A DNA stretch of 64,000 bases, taken from the NCBI RefSeq assembly GCF_017355265.1, contig NZ_JADIJQ010000002.1:1-64000 (forward strand), given 5' to 3'. Within the stretch, counting starts at the first letter, position 1. The number at the start of each line of letters is the position of its first letter. Both the position numbers and the translations under genes were made by a program. The DNA is from Tessaracoccus sp. SD287 (GTDB taxonomy: Bacteria; Actinomycetota; Actinomycetes; Propionibacteriales; Propionibacteriaceae). Positions 44,308 through 52,617 of this stretch are shown here, in pieces. The notes beneath the pieces are model-generated. The model searched no databases. It saw nothing but the letters and a program-made list of their open reading frames with translations, and had not been told where the DNA came from.

Positions 44308-46548
44308 TCAGGCGCTGGCGCGGCCGCGTCGGAGTCTCCGGAGCAGCGGCTCGAGCACCTCGTCCAGTTCGGTGACGCGCAACCTCTTCAGCCCGAACCA
44401 GACGATGACCAGGAACAGTCCCCCGCCGACGGCCAGCTGCAGCAGCGCCAACGCGACCCCGTCGCCCAGGCGGCCGATGCCCCAGGCGACGGCGAAGGCG
44501 ACCGCCCCGGCCACGGCCGAGGCCGCGATCAGTCGCGCGTACAGGGCCACCACCGGGCGCAGCTCGAGGCCACCGAGTTGGCGGCGGGCCACCAGCACGA
44601 AGACGACGGCGGTGATGATGTTGGCCAGCGACTGGCCCAGGCCAATGGTGACCACCGCCCACCGGGCGGGCACCACGAAGGCGAACAGGGCGATCACGAC
44701 CTGGGTGCCGGTCAGCAGTCCCTGCAGCCACAGGTTGGTCCTGCCGTCCTCGCGGGCGAAGCAGTAGCGCTGCTGCAGGGTGGTGATGCCGAAGGCCATC
44801 ACGCCCAGGGACATGGCGGCCAGGATCCAGGCGACGGCAGCATGGTCGGTGCCGCTGCCCGGCAGCAGCACCCGGATGATCGGGTAGCTCAGCGCGACCA
44901 TGGCCACGCTCATCGGGATCACCGCCACCGCGGGCATGCTCAGCGAGCGGCGCAGCAGCTGGCGCATCCTGCCGAGGTCACCGTCGTGGTGGGCGCGGCT
45001 CAGGGCCGGGAACATGGCCGTCAGGATCGAGACCGTCACGAACGAGTGCGGCAGCATGAAGATCTGGAAGGCCTGGGAGTGGGCGAGCACCGAGGGCACC
45101 CGCGGGTCGTCGCCGCGCACCGTGGTCATCACCAGCTGGACGGCCAGGCCGCCGAGCTGGGCAATGATCAGGGCCGTGAAGGTCCAGCCCAGGATCTTGG
45201 ACGCGCTGCCCAGGCCGTGCCCACGGATGTCGAAGCGGGGGGTCCAGCGAAAGCCGCCACGGTACAGCGGCACGATCAGCGACAGGCCCTGGACGACGAT
45301 GCCGAGGCTGGCCGAGACGCCCAGCAACCACATCATCGGCGGGGTGAAGGTGGCCTCGGGGCCCTGGCTGCCCCAGACGGCCAAGAACCAGACCAGGCCG
45401 GCGATCTGGACGACGTTGGCCAGTGCCGGGGCCCACATGAAGGCGGCGAACTGGCCGCGGCTGTTGAGGACCTGGCCGAGCACCGTGTACAGGCCGTAGA
45501 AGGCGATCTGGGGCAGGCACAGGAAGGCGAAGAAGACTGCGGCGTCGTGGGCCCCCTCGGGCAGGTTTGACGTCACCCGGACCAGCAGCGGGGCGGCCAG
45601 GGTGGCCAGCACGGCTGTCACCAGCACCAGCCCCAGGGCAACGGTCAGCAGCCGGTCGACGAAGGCCCGGCCGCCGTCGGGTCGCTTCATTGCCTTGGTG
45701 ATCTGCGGGATGAGCACGGCATTGAGGACACCGGCCGAGAGCAGGATGTAGACGTAGTTGGGCAGGGTGTTGGCCACCTGGAAGGCGTCACCGATGACCG
45801 AGACGCCGAACGCGGCGGCCAGCAGCGCGGTCCGGACCATGCCGAGGACCCGCGAGACCAGGGTGCCGGCGGCCATCAGCGCCGAGTTGCGGGCCACGGT
45901 GGCGGCGGCGCCGGTGTCGGCGGGGTCGATGGGCGCGGCCCCGTCGGCGGACGCGGCCCCGTCGGCGGCCGCGGCGATGTCGCCGGGGACGCTGTCGACA
46001 GGGGCTGCGCGGCGGGCGGCTGCGGTACCTGCAGGCGCGGCGGCGCGCTCGCGGCCGACCCGGTCGAGTTCCTCGGCGGTGATCGGGGCACGGATGACGG
46101 TGTCAATCATCTCGTCGGGTACCGAGCCAGGCGTGGCCCGCTCGGCCATGCCCCGTGACTCCGCGATGCCCTCCGACTCGGCGGCGGGCTCGTCCGGGGG
46201 GCCCTCGACCCACCCGGACAGGACCGGATCAGGCCTGGGCGGGGCACCGTCGAAGATGTCGTCCAGGCGGACGTAGAGGGTGGTCTCCAAGGCAGGTTCG
46301 TGGGGCTCGGCCACCGGTTCCGCCACCGGTTCCGGCGGCGGCCCAGCGGTCGTCCCGGCCGCCGGCGCCGGGGACGGCACCGGGGGCCCGGCCGCAGGGG
46401 CGTCCCGGAACAACCCGGGCGGGATCGCGCCGGTCGGGACCCCCCACGACTCGTCCTCACGGAATTTGTCGTCGGGAAGCCCACGGGCCGGGGTGGCGCC
46501 CTCCCCACCCGGGGTGGCGCGACCCGGCCGCCGTGGGTGCTCGGTCAC
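44308..46548 (-). CDS. murJ: lipid II flippase MurJ with long cytoplasmic N-terminal extension
   Basis: 746-aa MOP-superfamily flippase that moves lipid II across the membrane for peptidoglycan synthesis. The transmembrane core begins near residue 225 with NSALMAAGTLVSRVLGMVRTALLAAAFGVS, the normal MurJ N-terminus, and carries about 14 helices (for example QIAFYGLYTVLGQVLNSRGQF). Before it lie about 220 residues of low-complexity Pro/Ala/Glu sequence with acidic patches (LETTLYVRLDDIFDG), which may bind division or regulatory proteins. The start GTG 46548 is 7 bp after lysC, so the two are probably co-transcribed. A shorter start at a later Met is possible. Confidence 0.88.
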   Translation of the reverse strand: MTEHPRRPGRATPGGEGATPARGLPDDKFREDESWGVPTGAIPPGLFRDAPAAGPPVPSPAPAAGTTAGPPPEPVAEPVAEPHEPALETTLYVRLDDIFDGAPPRPDPVLSGWVEGPPDEPAAESEGIAESRGMAERATPGSVPDEMIDTVIRAPITAEELDRVGRERAAAPAGTAAARRAAPVDSVPGDIAAAADGAASADGAAPIDPADTGAAATVARNSALMAAGTLVSRVLGMVRTALLAAAFGVSVIGDAFQVANTLPNYVYILLSAGVLNAVLIPQITKAMKRPDGGRAFVDRLLTVALGLVLVTAVLATLAAPLLVRVTSNLPEGAHDAAVFFAFLCLPQIAFYGLYTVLGQVLNSRGQFAAFMWAPALANVVQIAGLVWFLAVWGSQGPEATFTPPMMWLLGVSASLGIVVQGLSLIVPLYRGGFRWTPRFDIRGHGLGSASKILGWTFTALIIAQLGGLAVQLVMTTVRGDDPRVPSVLAHSQAFQIFMLPHSFVTVSILTAMFPALSRAHHDGDLGRMRQLLRRSLSMPAVAVIPMSVAMVALSYPIIRVLLPGSGTDHAAVAWILAAMSLGVMAFGITTLQQRYCFAREDGRTNLWLQGLLTGTQVVIALFAFVVPARWAVVTIGLGQSLANIITAVVFVLVARRQLGGLELRPVVALYARLIAASAVAGAVAFAVAWGIGRLGDGVALALLQLAVGGGLFLVIVWFGLKRLRVTELDEVLEPLLRRLRRGRASA

Positions 46549-46555
46549 GGGCGCC

Positions 46556-47074
46556 TCAGCGTCCCGTCCCGGCGTAGACGACGGCCTCGCCCTCGGCGTC
46601 CAGGCCGAAGGCGGTGTGGGCGGCCCGGACGGCGTCGTCGACCTGGTGGGAGTCGACCACCACCGAGATGCGGATCTCGGAGGTCGAGATCATGCCGATG
46701 TTGATGCCGGCACCGGCCAGGGCGCTGAAGAAGGTGGCGGTGACGCCCGGGTGCGAGCGCATGCCGACGCCGATGACCGACACCTTGCCGATCTGGTCGT
46801 CATAGAGGACGTCCTGGAAGCCGACGGTGCCCTGGATCTCGCGCAGGGCGTCGATCGCGGTGCGGCCGTCGTCCATCGGCAGGGTGAAGGAGATGTCGGT
46901 GCGGTTGCTGTCGACGTGCGAGACGTTCTGGACGATCATGTCCACATTGATCTCGCTCTGGGCGATCTTGAGGAAGATCTGCGACGCCACCCCGACGGTG
47001 TCCGGCACGCCGACCACCGTGATCTTGGCCTCGCTGCGATCGTGGGCGACGCCCGAGATGATGGCCTCTTCCAT
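46556..47074 (-). CDS. aspartate kinase beta subunit from an internal start
   Basis: The in-frame ATG at 47074 (codon 252 of lysC) is preceded by GGAAGGAA with about 8-nt spacing. It opens a 172-aa protein beginning MEEAIISGVAHDRSEAKIT that contains only the two ACT domains. Corynebacterium glutamicum makes a beta subunit of the same size from the equivalent codon, forming alpha2beta2. Production here is inferred from the sequence. Confidence 0.7.
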   Translation of the reverse strand: MEEAIISGVAHDRSEAKITVVGVPDTVGVASQIFLKIAQSEINVDMIVQNVSHVDSNRTDISFTLPMDDGRTAIDALREIQGTVGFQDVLYDDQIGKVSVIGVGMRSHPGVTATFFSALAGAGINIGMISTSEIRISVVVDSHQVDDAVRAAHTAFGLDAEGEAVVYAGTGR

Positions 47075-47827
47075 TGCCGTTCCTTCCATGTCCTTGATGT
47101 CCTTGACCCACGTGCCGGGCTTGTCCGAGAAGCTCGAACGCACGTGCACGGGAACGTTCTCGCGGCGCGCGTACTCGACGCAGCGCAGGTGCAGGATCTT
47201 GGCGCCATTGGCGGCCATCTCGAGCATTTCCTCGTAGCTGATCTCGGGGATGCGCCGAGCCCCCGGGACGATGCGCGGGTCGGCAGTGAAGATGCCGTCG
47301 ACGTCGGAGTAGATCTCGCAGAAGGCCGCACCCAGGGCATCGGCGAGGGCGACGGCGGTCGTGTCGGAGGCACCGCGTCCCAGGGTGGTGATGTCCTTGG
47401 TGTCCTGGGAGACGCCCTGGAAGCCGGCCACGATGACGACGCTGCCCTGGTTGAGGGCACTCTCGATGCGGCCGGGGGTGATGTCGATGATGCGGGCGTT
47501 GCCGTGGGCGCTGGTGGTGATCACCCCGGCCTGCGAACCGGTGTAGCTGCGGGCCTCGGCGCCCAGGTCGGCCAGGGCCATGGCCAGCAGCGCGGCCGAC
47601 TGGCGCTCACCGGTGGTCAGCAGCATGTCGAGTTCGCGGGGGGCTGGCTGCGGTGAGACCTGCAGGGCCAGATCCATCAGCTCGTCGGTGGTGTCGCCCA
47701 TGGCCGAGATGACGATGACGACCTCGTTGCCGTCCTGCTTGGCTCGCAGGACGCGCCGCGCGACGCGCTTGATCGACTCGGCATCCGCCACCGACGATCC
47801 GCCGAACTTCATCACGATTCGGGCCAT
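46556..47827 (-). CDS. lysC: aspartate kinase, alpha subunit
   Basis: 423-aa enzyme that phosphorylates aspartate, the first step to lysine, threonine, methionine and diaminopimelate. Kinase signatures include VMKFGGSSVAD, VIVISAMGDTTDELM, LLTTGERQSAALLAMAL, GRGASDTTAVALADAL and YSDVDGIFTADPRIV. Two C-terminal ACT domains (ITVVGVPDTVG..., VSVIGVGMRSHPGVTATFFSAL) give feedback sensing, as in corynebacterial LysC. ATG 47827 is the family start. An internal start for a separate beta subunit lies inside it (see 46556-47074). murJ follows after 7 bp. Confidence 0.96.
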   Translation of the reverse strand: MARIVMKFGGSSVADAESIKRVARRVLRAKQDGNEVVIVISAMGDTTDELMDLALQVSPQPAPRELDMLLTTGERQSAALLAMALADLGAEARSYTGSQAGVITTSAHGNARIIDITPGRIESALNQGSVVIVAGFQGVSQDTKDITTLGRGASDTTAVALADALGAAFCEIYSDVDGIFTADPRIVPGARRIPEISYEEMLEMAANGAKILHLRCVEYARRENVPVHVRSSFSDKPGTWVKDIKDMEGTAMEEAIISGVAHDRSEAKITVVGVPDTVGVASQIFLKIAQSEINVDMIVQNVSHVDSNRTDISFTLPMDDGRTAIDALREIQGTVGFQDVLYDDQIGKVSVIGVGMRSHPGVTATFFSALAGAGINIGMISTSEIRISVVVDSHQVDDAVRAAHTAFGLDAEGEAVVYAGTGR

Positions 47828-47948
47828 GTCCACCTTCCTCCGCTGCGGGACCCCTGGGGGTCCCTCGCCGGCCAGGACGGCACGGCACCCCCTGAGTGTA
47901 GTGACCCAGCAGAAGCAGCGTGACGCTCGTCCGACTACGCTGTTCGGC

Positions 47949-48446
47949 ATGACCGTGCCAACGCCGCCGAAGCGCATTGGATTCGCCGAGCGCGACGAGG
48001 CCGTGGCCCAGCTGCAGGAGCACCATGCCGCCGGTCGCCTCGACACGGCCGAGTTCGACGAACGGATGGGCCGGGCGCTGCAGGCTCGAACCGTCGAGGA
48101 CCTGGTGCCATTGTTCGCGGACCTGCCGCGCGTCGCTCCCCCCACAGGCCACACGCTTGCCCCGACCAGATCGGGAACCACCCCGGACGAGGTGCAGGCC
48201 GACACCGGCCGGGGACCTGTGTTGCCGGCCGGGGAACCCGGCTACCTGAGCGTCCTGCGTCTGGTCGGTTGGGCCGTGATTCCCATGGGGTTGGTGTTGA
48301 TGATCCTGGGCATCACCTGGTGGGTCTTCTTCGCCGGACTCTTCCTCGCCCCCGGCATCAATGCCGCCATCGAGTCGTTGGCGCGCAAGCGGCGCGAGGA
48401 CCTCGCACTGCGACAACAACAGCACCAACGAAAGGAACTGTGGTGA
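47949..48446 (+). CDS. DUF1707 domain membrane protein
   Basis: 165 aa. The N-terminal DUF1707 domain (RIGFAERDEAVAQLQEHHAAGRLDTAEFDERMGRALQARTVEDL) is a short helical, SHOCT-like module typical of actinobacteria. A linker and two hydrophobic stretches (LVGWAVIPMGLVLMILGITWWVFFAGLFL) follow, then a basic Arg/Gln tail (KRREDLALRQQQHQRKE). TACGCT (47936-47941) ends 7 nt before ATG, so the transcript is leaderless. Its stop overlaps the next gene's GTG start (GTGA). Confidence 0.8.
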   Translation: MTVPTPPKRIGFAERDEAVAQLQEHHAAGRLDTAEFDERMGRALQARTVEDLVPLFADLPRVAPPTGHTLAPTRSGTTPDEVQADTGRGPVLPAGEPGYLSVLRLVGWAVIPMGLVLMILGITWWVFFAGLFLAPGINAAIESLARKRREDLALRQQQHQRKELW

Positions 48447-49444
48447 CCACTCCCCTGCGCTGGGGCATCGCCGGAACAGGTCGCATCGTCGACACCGTCC
48501 TGGCCGACCTCACACTGATCCCGCACGAGGTGCACCTGCAGGCCATTGCCTCGCGCACCCAGGCCCGTGCCGACGCCATGGCCGCCGAGCACGGGTTCAC
48601 CACCGCCCACGGCTCCTACCAGGCCCTGGTGGACGACCCCGACGTCGACGCGATCTACATCGCGACCACCCACCCGCGCCACAAGACGATTGCCCTGGCC
48701 GCCATCGCCGCCGGCAAGCACCTGCTGGTCGAGAAGGCATTCACGGCGACCCTGGCCGGCGCCCAGCAGGTGGTCGACGCGGCCCGCGCCGCCAACGTGT
48801 TCGTGATGGAGGCGATGTGGACGCGCTTCCAGCCCGCCGTCCGCGCCCTGCATGAGGTCATTGCGTCCGGTGAACTGGGCGAGGTCCGTTCGGTGCAGGG
48901 CGACCTGTGCGCGTTCCGCGCCTACGACCCCGACGACCGCATCTTCGACCTGGCCGAGGGTGGGGGCACGGTGCTCGACCTGGGCGTCTACCCGCTCAGC
49001 TTCGCCCAGGACTTCCTGGGCAACGCCACCAGGCTGACCCTGCACGGCACCACCTTCGAGAACGGCGCCGATGCCGAACTGGGCATGCTGCTGACCTACG
49101 CCGATGACCGCTACGCCACCTTGGCCGCAGCCCTGCGCACCCCGGGCCCCGGCCGGATGGTGGTCCTGGGCACCCAGGGCTGGGCCGAGTTGCCGCCGCG
49201 ATTCCACCACCCGCCTTCGCTGGTGGTCCACCCCCTGGGTGGCGAGTCGCGCGAGATCGTCCCCGAGGTGGTGGGCAAGGGCTACGGCTACGAGTTCGAG
49301 GAGGTCAATCGGTGCATCCGGGCCGGTAGAACCGAGAGTGAGTTCATGACCCTCGACGACACCCTGGAAGTGATGCGGCTGATGCAGCAGGTGATCGACG
49401 AGCTGGGTGTGCCCGTCACCGAGAACGACGAGCCGCTGGGCTGA
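48443..49444 (+). CDS. Gfo/Idh/MocA family oxidoreductase
   Basis: 333-aa NAD(P)-dependent dehydrogenase. The N-terminal Rossmann loop RWGIAGTGRIVDTVL, the family EKAF motif (KHLLVEKAFTATLAGA) and the C-terminal alpha/beta domain with GGGTVLDLGVYPLSFAQDF are visible. The pattern is near dihydrodiol dehydrogenase/1,5-anhydrofructose reductase-like members; the substrate is unknown. The GTG start overlaps the stop of the DUF1707 gene. Confidence 0.9.
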   Translation: MTTPLRWGIAGTGRIVDTVLADLTLIPHEVHLQAIASRTQARADAMAAEHGFTTAHGSYQALVDDPDVDAIYIATTHPRHKTIALAAIAAGKHLLVEKAFTATLAGAQQVVDAARAANVFVMEAMWTRFQPAVRALHEVIASGELGEVRSVQGDLCAFRAYDPDDRIFDLAEGGGTVLDLGVYPLSFAQDFLGNATRLTLHGTTFENGADAELGMLLTYADDRYATLAAALRTPGPGRMVVLGTQGWAELPPRFHHPPSLVVHPLGGESREIVPEVVGKGYGYEFEEVNRCIRAGRTESEFMTLDDTLEVMRLMQQVIDELGVPVTENDEPLG

Positions 49445-49673
49445 GGTCCGCGACCGGCCGACACGCCGTCGCCCTTCCCCGGAAGTGTCTGGGGACGGGC
49501 TCCACTCACCGGGACGCGTACGTGGCCCGGCTAGGCCAAACATGCCCACCGGGGGTCGGCGCCGGGGACCTGTCTGAGAACAAGTTCAGAATTCTTGGAC
49601 CAATCGGCCACTGACGGCCCACAACGCAGGTATCTTCGCCTCACCTTCTGCCCCAAAGATGTGAGGATTTTCC
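49445..49673 (+). promoter_or_regulatory. promoter/leader of the subtilase gene
   Basis: A 229-bp gap. TATCTT (49631-49636) is a plausible -10, giving a leader of about 30 nt with GAGGA (about 49663-49667) as the ribosome site before ATG 49674. The upstream part holds an AT-richer patch (TTCAGAATTCTTGGACCAAT). Nothing coding is recognised. Confidence 0.4.
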
Positions 49674-52367
49674 ATGACCAAGGTTCCCCCCCGGTTCACA
49701 GTGAGGTTGGCCGCTGGCACAGCGGCCGCCGCCTTGCTGTGCGCCGGCCTGGGCAGTGCACCGGCGCACGCCCAAACAAATCTCGGCAAGCTGTCCGACT
49801 ACGTCAAGACCATGAAGACGCAGGCCGGCACCACGGCAGTCCCGAACAAGTGGTTCGTCCAGATTTCTGGCGCTCCCACTGATGATGGTGGCAGCGCCGC
49901 CACCGCCAAGGCCACCCAGGACAGCGTGGTCAAGAATGCCAAGAGCCGCGGCGTGAAGATCGACGTCACCCGGGCCTACAACACCTCGTTCAACGGCCTG
50001 ACCGTCAACGCCGACGACGCCTCGGTCGCCGAACTGCTGTCCATTCCCGGCGTCGAGCGGGTCTTCCCCGTCGTCCAGGTGAACCGTCCGGTCACCAAGG
50101 GCGGTACCACCAGCCCCGACATGATCGCCGCACTCAACCTCACCGGCGCCTCGGTGGCCCAGAACGAACTGGGACTCACCGGCAAGGGCATCAAGGTCGG
50201 CATCATTGACACCGGCATCGACATCGACCACCCGGATCTGGGTGGCAAGGGCACCAACGGGTCGACAGCCTTCCCGACCGCCAAGGTGGCCTATGGCTAC
50301 GACTTCGTCGGCGACCTGTACAACGCCGACGTCACCGGGTCACGTCCGGTCCCCGACAACAACCCCGACGACTGCGAGGGCCACGGCACCCACGTCGCCG
50401 GCATCGCCGCCGCCGATGGTGACACCAAGACCGGTGGCATCAAGGGCGTCGCCCCCAAGGCCACCCTCGGCGGCTACCGGGTCTTCGGCTGTGAGGGCTC
50501 ATCGGACTCCGACATCATCCTGGCCGCCCTGGAAAAGGCCGGCAAGGACAAGATGGACGTGGTCAACATGTCCCTCGGCTTCTCGTTCATGACCTGGCCC
50601 GACTACCCCACGGCGCAGGCCGCTGACCGACTGCACCGCAAGGGTGTCGTCGTGGTCGCCTCGGCCGGCAACTCGGGCGCGGACGGCCTGTTCTCCGGTG
50701 GCGCACCCGGTGTCGCCAAGAACGCCATCTCGGTGGCCAGCTTCGACAATGCACTCATCACCCAGAACGTGCTGCGCACCTCGAACGGCCAGGACATTGG
50801 CTACGGCAACGCGTCCGGCGCCCCCATCGCCCCCAAGTCCGGGACCCTGAAGGTGGCCGTCGCCAACCCGACCAACGGCTGCGCCCCGCTGGCCCCGGTC
50901 AGCGCTGACACCGTCTACCTGATCCAGCGCGGCACCTGCTCGTTCTACGAGAAGGCTGCGGCTGCCCAGAAGGCTGGCGCCGGTGCGGCGATCCTGTACA
51001 ACAACGTTGCCGGCACCATCAACCCGACCGTCGAGGGTGACCCTGCCATCACCATCCCCGTGGTGATGATCTCCCAGGCGGACGGCACCGCCCTGGCCGC
51101 GGCGGCTGCTGCTGGCGGGGTCACCATGACCTGGACCGGCGACGTCACCTCCACCCCCAGCGCCAGCGCCGGTCTGATCTCGGACTTCTCGAGCTGGGGC
51201 CTGGCCGCTGACCTCACCCTGAAGCCCGACCTGGGTGCCCCCGGCGGCAACATCTGGTCGACGGTGCCGGTCGAGAAGGGCGGACACGCGTCCAACTCGG
51301 GCACCTCGATGGCGGCCCCGCATGTGGCGGGTGTCGTCGCGCTGCTGCTGCAGGCCCGTCCCGACCTGAAGAAGAAGCCCACCGAGGTCCGTGAGGTCCT
51401 CCAGAACACCGCCACCCCGGCGACGTTCAGCTTCGCCCCGGGCGCAGCCACCGAGGCCGTCGCCCGTCAGGGCGCCGGCATGGTCAACATCCTGCGCGCC
51501 GCCACCACCCGCCAGGGTGTCTCGCCCTCGAAGATCAGCCTGGGGGATGCCGCCAAGAAGCCGGTGACCACCACCCTGACCATCGAGAACGACAGCCGGG
51601 CAGCCGTCACCTACACCATCACCAACGAGAACGCCGTCGGTGCCTGGGGTGAGACCACGCAAGACCCGGGCTTCTACCTGGCCGACGCCAACTTCTCGGC
51701 CAACAAGCAGACCGTCAAGGTCAAGGCCAGGAGCAGCGCCAAGGTCAAGGTGACCATCTCTGCCCCCGATGGTGTTCCTGCCGGCTACATCTACGGTGGC
51801 TACGTGACTCTCACCGGGGACAATGGATCGGTGCTGCGGGTTCCCTACGCCGGCATGGCCGGTGACTACCAGTCGCTCAACCCGCTGCAGCCGTTCTTCC
51901 TGGGCTACCTCGAGGATGGGTTCTACAACGAGGCCGCTCCGGGTCGGCAGTTCACCATGCAGGGCGATGACGTGCCCTACCTGCTGTTCCACCTGGACTA
52001 CCCCGTCTCGAACCTCGAACTGTGGGCCTACCACGCCAATGCCGACGGCACCAAGGGGGCACCGCTGAGCAGTCGGCCCGTCATGACCACCGGCAACTCC
52101 GGTCGCGACAACAACTTCACGGCGTTGTCGTGGGACGGCACCTACCAGGTGGGCAAGAACAAGCACGCCACCGTGAAGAATGCTCCCGCCGGGTCCTACA
52201 TTCTCGAGCTGCGGGCGTTGAAGGCCCTCGGCGACAAGAACAACCCCAACCACTGGCAGGTGTGGACCACCACCCCGTTCAGCATCGGCACCGGCACGGT
52301 GGACCCGAACCTCGCCCAGGTGCAGGTTGACCCCACCGGCAAGACGGTGGTGAAGCCGAAGTCCTGA
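49674..52367 (+). CDS. secreted subtilisin-like serine protease (S8) with PA domain
   Basis: 897 aa. A signal peptide ends near AHA (residue 33). An I9-type propeptide (KWFVQISGAPTDDG...PGVERVFPVVQ, about 59-137) precedes the S8 domain. The catalytic triad is Asp179 (VGIIDTGIDIDHPDL), His237 (CEGHGTHVAGIAA) and Ser545 (NSGTSMAAPHVAG). A protease-associated (PA) domain is inserted at about 390-500 (DTVYLIQRGTCSFYEKAAAAQKAGAGAAILYNN). The C-terminal about 300 residues are Fn3-like beta domains (KPVTTTLTIENDSRAAVTYTI). There is no LPXTG anchor, so it is probably released or loosely wall-bound. A strong terminator follows. Confidence 0.93.
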   Translation: MTKVPPRFTVRLAAGTAAAALLCAGLGSAPAHAQTNLGKLSDYVKTMKTQAGTTAVPNKWFVQISGAPTDDGGSAATAKATQDSVVKNAKSRGVKIDVTRAYNTSFNGLTVNADDASVAELLSIPGVERVFPVVQVNRPVTKGGTTSPDMIAALNLTGASVAQNELGLTGKGIKVGIIDTGIDIDHPDLGGKGTNGSTAFPTAKVAYGYDFVGDLYNADVTGSRPVPDNNPDDCEGHGTHVAGIAAADGDTKTGGIKGVAPKATLGGYRVFGCEGSSDSDIILAALEKAGKDKMDVVNMSLGFSFMTWPDYPTAQAADRLHRKGVVVVASAGNSGADGLFSGGAPGVAKNAISVASFDNALITQNVLRTSNGQDIGYGNASGAPIAPKSGTLKVAVANPTNGCAPLAPVSADTVYLIQRGTCSFYEKAAAAQKAGAGAAILYNNVAGTINPTVEGDPAITIPVVMISQADGTALAAAAAAGGVTMTWTGDVTSTPSASAGLISDFSSWGLAADLTLKPDLGAPGGNIWSTVPVEKGGHASNSGTSMAAPHVAGVVALLLQARPDLKKKPTEVREVLQNTATPATFSFAPGAATEAVARQGAGMVNILRAATTRQGVSPSKISLGDAAKKPVTTTLTIENDSRAAVTYTITNENAVGAWGETTQDPGFYLADANFSANKQTVKVKARSSAKVKVTISAPDGVPAGYIYGGYVTLTGDNGSVLRVPYAGMAGDYQSLNPLQPFFLGYLEDGFYNEAAPGRQFTMQGDDVPYLLFHLDYPVSNLELWAYHANADGTKGAPLSSRPVMTTGNSGRDNNFTALSWDGTYQVGKNKHATVKNAPAGSYILELRALKALGDKNNPNHWQVWTTTPFSIGTGTVDPNLAQVQVDPTGKTVVKPKS

Positions 52368-52420
52368 ATGAGGCGTTCGCGAGTGCACGAGACACCTGAC
52401 GCGAACACCGACTGGCACCA

Positions 52421-52466
52421 GCGCCGGGTGGCGGGCCCCATGGGGGCTCGCCACCCGGCGCTTTGC
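52421..52466 (+). terminator. terminator of the subtilase gene
   Basis: GCGCCGGGTGGCG (52421-52433) pairs perfectly with CGCCACCCGGCGC (52449-52461), with further pairing of the inner GGCCCC/GGGGGC, followed by TTTGC. It is a very stable hairpin 54 bp past the stop. Confidence 0.8.
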
Positions 52467-52498
52467 TGGGGCGTGGGAGCGAGGTTCCGGAGCCGTGC

Positions 52499-52573
52499 CC
52501 CAGCAGTGTGCATCCAGTGCGCCGTTTCCGGGCCCCGAGGCCTGTGGAGTGCGACTGGATGCACGTTGCTGGG
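52499..52573. repeat. 75-bp imperfect inverted repeat (IR3) upstream of cobT
   Basis: CCCAGCA-gt-GTGCATCCAGT (52499-52518) pairs with ACTGGATGCAC-gt-TGCTGGG (52554-52573), with two mismatched positions, around a 35-nt loop. It ends 45 bp before the cobT start. It does not match a cobalamin riboswitch. Length and CCCAGC/GCTGGG ends resemble the other two long inverted repeats. Confidence 0.75.
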
Positions 52574-52617
52574 TGGCCGATGAACGGCTCGCTGCCGGAG
52601 CGTGCCAGTATCTAGGC

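Noticed and set aside
52499-52573. Cobalamin riboswitch upstream of cobT
   Set aside because: No GGTGnnAnTCC...CCCGCnACnGTAA core; it is a simple inverted repeat, unlike the true element at 63.6 kb.
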